Positions 45,774 through 55,200 of a DNA stretch of 64,000 bases are shown here, piece after piece (position 1 is the first letter of the stretch; each line of letters opens with the position of its first letter). The notes below the pieces were generated by a model that searched no databases, was not told the origin of the DNA, and was given only the letters and a program-made list of their open reading frames with translations. The translations under genes were made by a program, and so were the position numbers. Source of the DNA: Bacteroidia bacterium (GTDB taxonomy: Bacteria; Bacteroidota; Bacteroidia; J057); assembly GCA_041391665.1 (NCBI GenBank), contig JAWKNO010000002.1, positions 620,001-684,000 of the forward strand, written 5' to 3'.

Positions 45774-45807
45774 CGGGCAACCCTTTTATTTTTTCCTGCG
45801 TCCCGGT
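45774..45807 (+). promoter_or_regulatory. Second copy of bipartite ECF-type promoter word, upstream of cytochrome genes
   Basis: CGGGCAACC (45774-45782) and CGTCCCGGT (45799-45807) repeat the pair found at 43856-43889 with the same 16-base spacing. About 140 bases of leader follow before the lipoprotein start at 45949. Suggests the sigma factor transcribes its own gene and the haem-protein operon. Confidence 0.6.
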
Positions 45808-45948
45808 TACAATTCCCCCTTACTTTATCAGCGCTGACAATAATTTGCGACAGCAAAGGCTGTAATCTTACATTCATTGACATATTACGAAATCCTAATA
45901 ATTCCCCCTTCGAATTACCGTTCTCAGACATAATATTGAATTCATTCT

Positions 45949-46725
45949 ATGAAAAACCCTTCGCAAATTTTCTTGCTCCTGTTGATTTTAGTGGGAATGA
46001 TGTCGCTTCAGTCATGTAAACATCGCTGGTGGGGCCCTGATCCACAACCTGATCCAATCGTCGATGATGGCGGTGGGGGTGGTGGAGGTACTGGTGGCGG
46101 CGGCGGTGGCGGCACCGGGGGTTCTGGCAATGACCCGGTTGGCCGAGTGTGTGATCCAGACTCCGTGTATTTTGAGCAGCAGATATTACCTATGCTGGTT
46201 TCCAATTGTGCTATGTCTGGTTGCCACAGTGCGCAGTCACATAAAGAGGGAATTACCATCACTTCTTATGAGACCTTGACTCAAAAATCAAGTATGGTAA
46301 AACCCGGCAATCCTTCGGGAAGTAAACTCGTGACAATCATAAAAACCAATAATCAGGGCGATGTAATGCCGCCACCTCCTTACTCCAGGATGACAGCATC
46401 TCAGATTGCTTTGATTGAAAAATGGATTAGCCAGGGCGGTCAGAACAATTCTTGTGTATCAGGATGTGACACTACTTCTGTACCCGGATATGCTGCCTAT
46501 GTCCGCCCAATCATTGAAGCCAAATGTTTGGGATGCCATAGTAGTGGGACGATCAATTACTCAACTTTTGCCGGCGTGAAAGCTACGGTTGACAATGGGA
46601 CATTGTATGGTTCTATTGCCCATATCAGTGGATTTGCTGCTATGCCACAAGGCGGTAACAAACTTCCCGAATGTGAAATTACTCTGATAAAAATGTGGAT
46701 TGACGATGGCGCCAAAAATAATTAA
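45949..46725 (+). CDS. Lipoprotein with two c-type haem motifs and Gly-rich linker
   Basis: The 258-aa protein has a lipobox (LQSC, about residue 23), a Gly/Thr-rich linker (about 40-63) and two haem-type modules. The first motif is CAMSGCH, a CX4CH spacing; the second is CLGCH. Both modules end with MPP/LPECE and W-I/DDG-like segments typical of Planctomycete-type cytochromes. The product is likely anchored to the outer or inner membrane and carries electrons or binds haem. The following cytochrome overlaps by 20 bases. Confidence 0.82.
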   Translation: MKNPSQIFLLLLILVGMMSLQSCKHRWWGPDPQPDPIVDDGGGGGGGTGGGGGGGTGGSGNDPVGRVCDPDSVYFEQQILPMLVSNCAMSGCHSAQSHKEGITITSYETLTQKSSMVKPGNPSGSKLVTIIKTNNQGDVMPPPPYSRMTASQIALIEKWISQGGQNNSCVSGCDTTSVPGYAAYVRPIIEAKCLGCHSSGTINYSTFAGVKATVDNGTLYGSIAHISGFAAMPQGGNKLPECEITLIKMWIDDGAKNN

Positions 46726-47113
46726 CCTGTTTTTTACAACTCTGACTCTTGCTTCTGTTTTGATTGTAGTCAGTTTAAGCGGTTGTTATTATGACAACCG
46801 CGATGACCTTGAGCCGTTTCTCGGTGCAGGTGGTACGAATACCTGCGACACTTCGGCGGTTTCCTACCAGATTGATGTCCTTCCCGTTCTTCAGGCCAAT
46901 TGTATTTCCTGTCACAGCGCATCGTTGGCTTCGGGAGGCATTAATCTGAATGGATTCGCAAAAGCCAAAGCTCAGGCAGACAATGGCAAACTCCTGGGTA
47001 GCATTAAGTTTAACAATGGCTATTCTCCCATGCCTCCCGGTGGTGCAAAATTGCCTGCTTGCGATATTCTTAAAATTGAAACCTGGATCATTAATGGAAC
47101 TCCTGATAATTAA
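46706..47113 (+). CDS. Single-haem lipoprotein
   Basis: Starting at ATG 46706 (a TTG two codons earlier is also open) the 135-aa protein has a lipoprotein signal with lipobox SLSGC, a CISCH haem motif at about 68-72, and a MPPGGAKLPACDI region holding the probable Met ligand. It resembles the second haem module of the previous gene and looks like a copy. The start lies within that gene's end, so the two are translationally coupled. Confidence 0.82.
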   Translation: MAPKIINLFFTTLTLASVLIVVSLSGCYYDNRDDLEPFLGAGGTNTCDTSAVSYQIDVLPVLQANCISCHSASLASGGINLNGFAKAKAQADNGKLLGSIKFNNGYSPMPPGGAKLPACDILKIETWIINGTPDN

Positions 47114-47118
47114 TATAT

Positions 47119-47976
47119 ATGCCTAAAATCAAAAAGATTCTCATTTTTTCCTTTGCTTTATGGCTTTTATCAGTCGTTTCTCTCGCTGCATTTGCCCAGC
47201 GCGAAAATGTTTATGAAACTTTTCGTGGAACTCGTATCGTCAATGGGCACTCTGTCGAAACCCAGCGTGAGGGGGAGCTTGAGATGATCATCGCTCACAG
47301 ATTTGGCACACTCAATGGCGGTCCTTACGAATTATTTGGTCTTGATCAGGCCAGTATGCGTATTGGACTCGAGTATGGAATGAAAGATTGGCTGTCTATT
47401 GGTATGGGGCGGAGTTCTTATGAAAAAACGTATGATGGGTTTATCAAGGCTCGCCTCCTTCGACAGAAGGTAGGCGGCTGGCCTTTTTCTGTTACTTATG
47501 TGGGTGGATCTGCGATTCGCACCCTGCATGAGACTGATTCGGTAAGGGCGTTATTTAATACAAACCGTTTGTTTTATTCCCATCAGGTACTCATCGCAAG
47601 CAAAATTGGAGACAGGTTCTCATTCCAGGTAATGCCCACTGTGGTTCACCGAAATTTTACGGAGAGCCGCGCAGAAAAAAATGATGTGAAAGCCATCGGT
47701 GTCGCCACCCGTGTAAGGATGAACAAAAATATCGCACTGACAGGCGAATACTATTATATTCTGCCCAACCAGCTTTCCGATCTTTACTTTAATCCGGCAG
47801 GAATTGGGATTGAAATTGGAACCGGCGGGCACGTTTTTCAGCTTCACTTTACCAATTCCCGCGGTATGACCGAAAGGTTTTTTATACCCGAGACGACGGG
47901 CAATGTGTTGCGTGGAGATATCCATTTTGGATTTAATATGAGTAGAATATTCAAAATGAAAGGCAGATGGTATTAA
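47119..47976 (+). CDS. DUF5777 beta-barrel protein
   Basis: The 285-aa protein has a signal peptide (about 1-27). It shows repeated outer-membrane strand patterns, an early EMIIAHRFGTLNGG motif and the IPETTGNVLRGDIHFGFNMSRIF end of DUF5777 proteins. The family is often next to cytochromes and is assumed to be outer-membrane. It lies 5 bases after the single-haem gene and overlaps the next by 10 bases, so it belongs to the same electron-transfer operon. Confidence 0.82.
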   Translation: MPKIKKILIFSFALWLLSVVSLAAFAQRENVYETFRGTRIVNGHSVETQREGELEMIIAHRFGTLNGGPYELFGLDQASMRIGLEYGMKDWLSIGMGRSSYEKTYDGFIKARLLRQKVGGWPFSVTYVGGSAIRTLHETDSVRALFNTNRLFYSHQVLIASKIGDRFSFQVMPTVVHRNFTESRAEKNDVKAIGVATRVRMNKNIALTGEYYYILPNQLSDLYFNPAGIGIEIGTGGHVFQLHFTNSRGMTERFFIPETTGNVLRGDIHFGFNMSRIFKMKGRWY

Positions 47977-49001
47977 TAACGAAATATTTAACTTCCGTAC
48001 TGGTATTTCTTTTTATGGGGGAATGGCTGGTTGCCCCCGGCGTGGGGAGTGACTGGGACGAAGATACTTCGGTACAGGAAATTTTGCAGGAACTGGGGGA
48101 AGGGGCTCCTTCCCACCTTCTTCCCGGAGAAAGCTCCCGGGAGATCATGATCATCAAGCAGGGAGAGGACATTGTAAAACGTGGAAGGACAATAGGTCCC
48201 AATGGAAAACTCTCTACTTACGTGAGCAAGTATTTTATCTGTACCAATTGTCACAACATCGTACAGGAAGATCCTGACCTGACCAGCCGCGATCCGGAAT
48301 TGCGCTTAAACTATGCTCAGGAAAAGCGGATTCCGTTTCTTCAGGGAACTACATTTGACGGCATTGTCAACAGGGAATCCTGGTATAATGACGATTATGT
48401 CAAAAAGTATGGAGATCTGGTAAAGCCCGCCCATGATGATTTGAGGGAGGCCATTCAGCTTTGTGCGGTACAATGTTCTCAGGGGCGCCTGCTCGAAGGT
48501 TGGGAAATGCGCGCGGTGCTGGCTTATTTTTGGTCTTTGCAGTTTACCCTGGGAGATTTGCAGATGACGCCGCAAGAACTGGCGCAATTGCGGGCGGAGT
48601 CTGATAACCCGGCAAAGTGGGAGTCGCTGAGGAAACTGGTTAAGGGGAAATATCTGCAAACTTCACCTGCACATTTTTCGGATGCACCACCGGATAAAGA
48701 AAAGGGATATGGCCTTACCGGTGATCCTGAAAGAGGAAAGGCCCTGTACGAACTCAGTTGCCTTCATTGCCACAATGCCAATGGGGTTTCAGAGTATGTA
48801 CTGGACCAGTCCAAAATGTCTTTCCGTAACCTTGATAAAAAGATTGTGAAAGACAGTCATTATTCGCTGTATCAGATCATCCGTTATGGTACCTGGGCGC
48901 AGCCCGGCCATCGTCCTTATATGCCGCATTATCCGTTGGAGCGCATGAGCGACCAACAAGTGGAAGACCTGCGGTCTTATGTGGACCAGATGTCCTTATA
49001 G
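47967..49001 (+). CDS. Diheme c-type cytochrome
   Basis: The 344-aa protein has an N-terminal hydrophobic signal (about 1-24) and two CXXCH motifs, CTNCH (about 90-94) and CLHCH (about 266-270). The layout (two domains, the second with HRPYMPHYPLERMSDQQVEDLRSYV) fits SoxA/TsdA-like diheme proteins. It begins inside the DUF5777 gene, and so is the last member of the haem-protein operon. The electron donor and acceptor are unknown. Confidence 0.88.
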   Translation: MVLITKYLTSVLVFLFMGEWLVAPGVGSDWDEDTSVQEILQELGEGAPSHLLPGESSREIMIIKQGEDIVKRGRTIGPNGKLSTYVSKYFICTNCHNIVQEDPDLTSRDPELRLNYAQEKRIPFLQGTTFDGIVNRESWYNDDYVKKYGDLVKPAHDDLREAIQLCAVQCSQGRLLEGWEMRAVLAYFWSLQFTLGDLQMTPQELAQLRAESDNPAKWESLRKLVKGKYLQTSPAHFSDAPPDKEKGYGLTGDPERGKALYELSCLHCHNANGVSEYVLDQSKMSFRNLDKKIVKDSHYSLYQIIRYGTWAQPGHRPYMPHYPLERMSDQQVEDLRSYVDQMSL

Positions 49002-49006
49002 ACAAC

Positions 49007-49609
49007 TTAGTTACCTGCTTCGGCAACGGTAAAATCGAGAGCCAGTTTGTCCCATGTCAGGGTAACTTTGCCATCTGCACCTATGTCAAATTTCAGGCGA
49101 TCGACCGACTCATCGAGCATACGCGGAGAAGCGGTAACGCGAAGCACGTCTTTGGTTGCATCGTAGTCGTAGGCACCCCACAGATTTTCTACTGAGTTGA
49201 AAATCACTGTCCATTCGCCTTGGGTTGGGATGGTAAATAGTGAATATTTTCCCGCAGCCAAAGCCTGACCATTGATCATGACGTTTTTGTCAACGGTGAA
49301 TGTGGTAGCCTCATTGGCACCTGTACGCCAGACCTGGTCATAAGGTACGAGGTCGCCCCAGATGGTGCGGCCTTTTGCTGCGGGAGAACTATAGTCAATA
49401 GTTACATTTGTGGCTCCTACAGCAGCAGTCGCAACGGCTGGCGGACTTGGTCTTTTGGACTTGTCTTCAGTCGGTTTTGTAGAAGTTTCATCCGTTGTTG
49501 TGCTGGTAGTTTCGCTTTCGGAAGCAGTTTTGGTTTCGCCGCAGGCAGATGTAAAAAACATAAAGCCGGTAAGGCAAAGGATCGTGAAAATGTTCGCTAC
49601 TTTTGTCAT
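49007..49609 (-). CDS. DUF2911 lipoprotein
   Basis: The 200-aa protein has a lipoprotein signal (lipobox TSAC, Cys23), a Ser/Thr-rich linker (about 27-55), and the DUF2911 domain with VTIDYSSPAAKGRTIWGDLVPYDQVWRTGANEATTFTVDKNV and LAAGKYSLFTIPTQGEWTVIFN. The role of this Bacteroidota domain is not known. It converges on the diheme cytochrome gene with a 5-base gap and is divergent from the VIT gene across a dyad. Confidence 0.88.
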   Translation of the reverse strand: MTKVANIFTILCLTGFMFFTSACGETKTASESETTSTTTDETSTKPTEDKSKRPSPPAVATAAVGATNVTIDYSSPAAKGRTIWGDLVPYDQVWRTGANEATTFTVDKNVMINGQALAAGKYSLFTIPTQGEWTVIFNSVENLWGAYDYDATKDVLRVTASPRMLDESVDRLKFDIGADGKVTLTWDKLALDFTVAEAGN

Positions 49610-49629
49610 GATAAAATTCTTTACGATAT

Positions 49630-49652
49630 GTGAAATATGTTTGATATTTCAC
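49630..49652. promoter_or_regulatory. Operator-like dyad GTGAAATA-N7-TATTTCAC
   Basis: Eight-base arms at 49630-49637 and 49645-49652 form a perfect dyad 20 bases upstream of the DUF2911 start and 40 bases upstream of the VIT start. A shared operator between the divergent genes is inferred. Confidence 0.45.
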
Positions 49653-49691
49653 CCGAAAGTTAGGAAATAGTTCGTAAACCTGAATAACGAG

Positions 49692-50426
49692 ATGATTAAT
49701 TTAAATGAATCAGATGTTTCGAAACCTCTGAACGGATTTAAGTATCAGGATTTTTTGGGCGAATTTGTCTATGGTGGAATAGATGGCAGTGTCACTACCT
49801 TTGCCGTCGTTGCCGGCTCTGCCGGTGCAGATCTTGACATTTCGATTATCCTGATTTTGGGCCTGGCTAATCTTCTGGCCGATGGCTTTTCCATGTCCGT
49901 GGGGGCTTATCTTTCGACCAAATCCAGCCGGGAAAACTACGAAAAACACCGCAAAACCGAATACCGGGAAATACAGGAAATTCCGGAGTCCGAACGCGAA
50001 GAAATCCGTCAGATATACCGAAAAAAAGGATTTGAAGGTGAATTGCTGGAGCAAGTTGTCGAAGTAATTACCGCTGATAAGGACCGCTGGGTGGATGTCA
50101 TGATGAAGGATGAACTGGAGATGATCCCGGAGCAGAAATCTCCCCTTGCCATTGCTGCGGTTACCTATCTTTCTTTTCTTCTTGTGGGGGTGGTACCGCT
50201 GATGATTTATCTTTTTAATATTCATTCCAACCAGTCTCTTGACAGGTTGTTTCTGATTTCTACTATCCTTACTTCCCTGACTTTTGTCGGGATTGGCCTT
50301 TTGAAAGCTGTAGTAACCGAAACCTCTCGCATCAGAGGGATACTGGAAACGCTGCTACTGGGAAGTTCAGCAGCAGCGGTTTCCTACTTCGTGGGTGATT
50401 TTCTGGAAAAACTTATTGCAGGTTGA
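49692..50426 (+). CDS. VIT1/CCC1-family iron/manganese transporter
   Basis: The 244-aa protein has the VIT pattern: YGGIDGSVTTFAVVAGSAGADL (about 28-49), NLLADGFSMSVGAYLSTKS (about 60-78), then a long charged cytosolic loop (about 80-145) and three C-terminal helices (about 152-175, 186-206, 216-235). This family moves Fe2+ or Mn2+ out of the cytosol. It is divergent from a DUF2911 lipoprotein. Confidence 0.92.
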   Translation: MINLNESDVSKPLNGFKYQDFLGEFVYGGIDGSVTTFAVVAGSAGADLDISIILILGLANLLADGFSMSVGAYLSTKSSRENYEKHRKTEYREIQEIPESEREEIRQIYRKKGFEGELLEQVVEVITADKDRWVDVMMKDELEMIPEQKSPLAIAAVTYLSFLLVGVVPLMIYLFNIHSNQSLDRLFLISTILTSLTFVGIGLLKAVVTETSRIRGILETLLLGSSAAAVSYFVGDFLEKLIAG

Positions 50427-50431
50427 TCGTC

Positions 50432-51628
50432 CTAATTTTGTTTGCAGAGCTCGTCATCGGGGAAAGAATTCATATAATCGAGGTCTTCCTGACGGGTTAA
50501 TACTCCTACCGAGAGACTGACGATTTTGTATTCCTGATCTACCTTGACGCCCCGCTCGTATCTGCCGCCAAATTTGTCGATCGAAATGCGCGTATAGGTT
50601 TGTTTGCTTTTGTTGAGAAACTCGATCATATTGGTCTGCCGGTGTTTGATCAGCGGGTCTTCACAGTATTGCTGAGAATAGGTGCTTTTTCCCTCAAAGG
50701 CAATGCGGCGGTTGTTGTTGATCATATCGGCTCCGTTTCTGTTAAGTAAAACTTTGCTTCCCTCGATAAAATAGGCCGGCGCCAGCATTTTCATCATCAT
50801 CGCCTCAAACTCATCGGCAGTTCCCTCCCGCAGGATCTTGTGAATGTAAAGAAATGCCTCCACATCACTCTGAAATTGCGGAATCTCTACATTGGGTAGC
50901 CCGGCTAGTGCCTCATTGGCTTTTTTCTCCTCATCAATACTGGCGAGGGTAGGCATTACCCGGAGGTCGTCGGCGTTGTGGGTGGTTTTGGACAATTCGG
51001 TTTCCGATACATTGGAAGAGACAAAACCCGGCTTCCACGGACTGCTGATCGCGTCGCGGTAAAAGCGCACCCGGTAAATGGCATCGTATCGGGCAGTTTC
51101 TGTATAGCTGATCTTCTTTTCATAAGAACAGGCCAGGTTGATGGAAAATGAATTGGCGGTATGCCACTCTGAGTTTTTCTCCTCTGCAATCCGCAGGTTT
51201 TCCAGTTCGCTAACTATATCGTTGTACCGGCCGACCAGAAACGAGCTGAGGTTTTGTTTTACCATCTCCAGAACATCTTCATCTGTCGGGGTGGGAATGC
51301 CTTTGTATTCATTCCAGGTGGTCAGAAAACGATTATAGGAAAACTTTCCGTTTACAATCGTGTAGCGGGCGATTCCGCCGATTTCAATCGTGGCATTGGG
51401 ATACTCCGCAAGTTTTGCATTGCGGGTGATGACTGCTCCACGCTCCCAATAATACTGCTGATACGTGGAACTCCATACCTTTGCGCCGTTGGTTTTGGAA
51501 AGCTCTATTTTCGTAACGCCGGGACTTGTGAGGTCTGCTTTGATTTGCGCATCGGTAGGCTGTGCAATTAGTTTGTCGCTGAATGCGCATACGAAGATCA
51601 GAAAGCAGATTTTCAGATACTTTTTCAT
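50432..51628 (-). CDS. Hypothetical secreted protein of the CHAT locus
   Basis: The 398-aa protein has a signal peptide (MKKYLKICFLIFVCAFSDKLIAQ). No domain was recognised. It has two mixed alpha/beta blocks; the last 170 residues include VEAFLYIHKILREGTADEFEAMMMKMLAPAYFIEG and ISIDKFGGRYERG. It may be an envelope protein. It lies 35 bases after the smaller secreted protein on the same strand and may be co-transcribed with the CHAT gene upstream. The gap after the convergent VIT gene is 5 bases. Confidence 0.7.
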   Translation of the reverse strand: MKKYLKICFLIFVCAFSDKLIAQPTDAQIKADLTSPGVTKIELSKTNGAKVWSSTYQQYYWERGAVITRNAKLAEYPNATIEIGGIARYTIVNGKFSYNRFLTTWNEYKGIPTPTDEDVLEMVKQNLSSFLVGRYNDIVSELENLRIAEEKNSEWHTANSFSINLACSYEKKISYTETARYDAIYRVRFYRDAISSPWKPGFVSSNVSETELSKTTHNADDLRVMPTLASIDEEKKANEALAGLPNVEIPQFQSDVEAFLYIHKILREGTADEFEAMMMKMLAPAYFIEGSKVLLNRNGADMINNNRRIAFEGKSTYSQQYCEDPLIKHRQTNMIEFLNKSKQTYTRISIDKFGGRYERGVKVDQEYKIVSLSVGVLTRQEDLDYMNSFPDDELCKQN

Positions 51629-51663
51629 TCTATTGGCTTTTCGGTGAAGGGTTGGCGAATGGT

Positions 51664-52164
51664 TTATTTAAAATGACGGCCTATATTGCCAAGGTCTATG
51701 ACGGTAGCCCCTTTATCGGCATAGTCGGTGGAGGATGGATAATAGACCGTTGCGTAGCTGGTTTCTCCTTCATAAACACACTTCAACTTAAACCGGTAGC
51801 GGCGCTCAAAATTACAGCCCATGTCCAGTTCGCAGCGGTTGCTTTCATTTCCGCTTTTTGATTCCAGGATAAGATTGGCTTTGTCGCAACGGGTATTGTT
51901 GAATGTACCAAAATAGATATTTGACCATGAGCCGGTCTGGGTTCTGACATCGGACTCACTAAACTGAATGGTGATTTTTTTGAGGCTTTTATTTTCGGCT
52001 TTGACGGTGATATCACAGCCTAAAATGCCTACGGGAACATAATTGTCATTGACAGCTACTTCGCCAAATCCTTCTTCAATACCGGGGGAAGTGTTGCCCT
52101 GAAAAACGATAGCGCAAACCATAAGGGCGCATAAGAAAGCGAGGGATTTTACTAAGGTTTTCAT
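51664..52164 (-). CDS. Hypothetical secreted Cys-containing protein of the CHAT locus
   Basis: The 166-aa protein has a signal peptide (about 1-27), then a beta-rich part with four Cys (ILGCDITV, NTRCDK, NRCELDMGC) that suggest disulfides. No family recognised. A weak match to the GTTAC/TCA word seen in the sigma intergenic region lies about 50-65 bases upstream (52210-52233, minus strand), directly after the CHAT stop, so this gene could have its own promoter. Confidence 0.7.
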   Translation of the reverse strand: MKTLVKSLAFLCALMVCAIVFQGNTSPGIEEGFGEVAVNDNYVPVGILGCDITVKAENKSLKKITIQFSESDVRTQTGSWSNIYFGTFNNTRCDKANLILESKSGNESNRCELDMGCNFERRYRFKLKCVYEGETSYATVYYPSSTDYADKGATVIDLGNIGRHFK

Positions 52165-52232
52165 TGTTTTTTTTGTTTGGTGAAAAGGTTAATTTGTACC
52201 TTTTGGTATCCTGAAACAGAAAAAACGTAACC

Positions 52233-55200
52233 TTATTTTCGCCGGTAAATCAGAAAAAAAGTCAGAATTATTGCTACTATGACCCCCGCGATAAGAAAGA
52301 GTGTTACCGGTAAATGGCTGACAGGCAGCGCAGACATATCTCCCACTGCTATATACCCTGCCCAATAGTAGGGATGTGCCATCAGGTGATCGGCTCTCGA
52401 CAACCAGCCGGTTTTGGCATTTCGGAGCGCTTCGTCTTTAGAGTTACCTGCTGACAGGCTTTCGTAAAAGCTGGTCATGATTTCTGCTGTGGCAGCATCA
52501 TTTACCTCCCACAGGGTATTGACAATACTTTTTGCTCCTGCATAAATAAACCCCCGCGCAAGGCTCATGATTCCCTCCCCGCTGAATAATTCTCCCGAAC
52601 CGGTTTCACATGCACTCAGGGTAACGAGATCTGCCTGGATTTCCATGCCAAACAGATCCAATACATTTACGGTTTCTCCTTCGGCAAAATCAATGGTGGA
52701 AAACATGGGATCTCTGTCGTTTACCCGCGCATGGCTGGAAATATGGATGATCTGGTATTTTCCCGCCTGCTCAAAAAAAGCGGATTTGGATGCAGCTCTT
52801 TTCAGGAAAATATCTCCGCCGGTAAGCCGCGTTATTTTTTGAGCCTCTTCTTCGCTGTATATCAATGGCTGTGGCTTTTTCTGGCCTGGCATTTCCATTT
52901 CTTCCGTAAACACCGGCGCAAATATAACGGCATGTTTCAGCGGTTTTGTGTCCGAAGGATCATTGTCGCTGCGAAATAATAAAGCTGCAGAATAATGCTG
53001 ACTGAGCGTAAATCTGCGAATCAGATACGGATAATTGCGATAGGCTCCTGCGTTTTCGGGTTTTGAGGTGAGTAAGGCGTCAAAAGGAATATATCCCAGC
53101 ATTCCGTCGGGGATGAGAAATAGTTTTTCAGGAAGGGGTGCGTCTGTCAAAGGGGCAAAAACTCGTTGGTATAAGGAGTCTGCCAGATTCACATACTGAT
53201 CCGCCCATTGCAGATGCAGAGAATCATTAACCCCGATATTTCTGAATCCGCCAAATATGCTCTCCTGAAACCGTTTCACCATAGAACTCAGGTTATTGAT
53301 ATCGGAGACGACCATCCATTCTGTACGGGAAGCGGTAATCAGGAAGATGTGGAGGTTGCCACTCCCCAGATAATATTCGACTATGCCCGTTTCAGGCGGA
53401 AGCTGGCCAAGGATATCGGAAATGCCTGGTGGTTCTGACTGGTATTTGAGCTGGTAATAGCGGGGATATTGAGTGTCAAAAATCCGGGTGAGCGAATCAT
53501 ATTGCCTGCCAGCGGTAAATAGTTTGGCGGTCATTTCTGCAATGACGAGGCTGTCGGATTTTCCCCCCTTTTGTTTTTCTTCGAATAAAAGTTCCTTTAG
53601 TTCTGTCTGGGTTTTTCGCAGTTGTTTTTCCCGGATAATTAAGGCCTCGGGCAACATCCCAAACTTCTCTGCGCGGGCGGTATTCAGTGCTTCCAGCAGC
53701 ACCATAGCTTTTTGTTTTTCGCTGAAGCGCAGGGCGATATCCATGTATTGGGGATTTTTTCCTGAAAGCAGATACAACTGCCGGGCCGTGGTAATGCCAT
53801 CTGCGTAGATTTCTGAAGCCCGCCGCGCCAGTCTAAACTTGGCATCTTCGCTGAGGTATCGCACCCGCATCAGATCGATGAGGGATGCGGCGGCGAGATA
53901 GGTTTCGAGGGCACAGGTTGCATTGGCCTGGTTTTGCGGCAGGTCATTGATGCTGCGGGCTTTATGATGGAGAATTTCGAGGAAATCGGGAGAAATGGGG
54001 AACGATTCTACGGGCGGGTTGTGGCACCAGTTGGTGTCGCTGTAGTCTGTAATAGCGTGAATCAACGCCTGTTGATGCCATTGTAGAGCTTGTATCGGGT
54101 CTTTCATTTCCCGATAGACCCTGCCGATGTTGCTGTAATATTTGCCTACCCGCACCTGATGGAAACCTTCGTTTTGTTCGCCGATTCGCAGGGCTTCGCG
54201 AAAACCCGCCATTGCCTGTGTATAGTTGGCGGCATCGAGTTGTGCCAGTCCGATATTGTTGTAAATGCCTGCCAGACTGGGGTGATCTTTTCCCTGTCGT
54301 TTTATCCGTATGCCCAGGGCCAGGCTGTAGTAGTGAATGGCTTCTTTGAATTGTTTTAAGTCCGTGTAACACAGGCCCATATTGTTGTAACCCGTTGCCA
54401 CCCCAATATCCTCGGGTCCCAACAGTTCGATATAAATACTCACTGCCGAAGTATAGTAGCTGAGGGCTTGCCGGGGCTGACCTTCCATCCAGAAAACCAG
54501 GCCGAGGTTGTTATACACCGAAGCCACGAGGCGGTGTTTTTCGCCCAGTTTCCTGCGGCGGATGCGCAGGGCTTGTTCGTAATAATCGAGTGCGGCCGGG
54601 TAGTCACCCTCCTGGTATGCGCAAATTCCCAGATAGAGATAGGTGCGGGCGATTTCGAGGTGTTCTTCGGGCAATTTTTTTTGCTGAATGGCCAGCGCCT
54701 GAAGATGGTTTTTTAAGGCATTTTCGTTTTCGCCCATTGCCCGGTACACCTGACCGGCAAAGTTGAGGGCGCGGGCAACCTCGGGGTCATCGGGGGAAAG
54801 CGCCTGTTCAAACAGGGTTCGGCTCTCTGCATATTTTTTCAGCGAGAGGGGGTAGTCCTGCTGCAGCTGGAGCAGGTAACCCTGTCCGAAACGAAGTTTT
54901 GCAAACAGTAGCGGCTGGGGCTTGGTTTGCGCAATAAGCAATGATTCCGCTTTGGCAAGATGGCCTTCCGCTGCCGGGTAGCGGTTTGTCGCACACGCTG
55001 CATACCCGAGCGAAATCAAAGACTCTGCCTCCAGGTCGGGAATATGTGCCTTCGTTGCGGATGTATGTGCCTGCTGAAGTCGCGTTTCTGCCTCGGGGTA
55101 ATGATCGAGCGCCAGATGAACGGCTGCATTCGCCAGCAAAACACGAATTCGCACAGGATCTTCAGGGGAAAGATATTTTTCTGCCAGCAATTCCGCCCGG

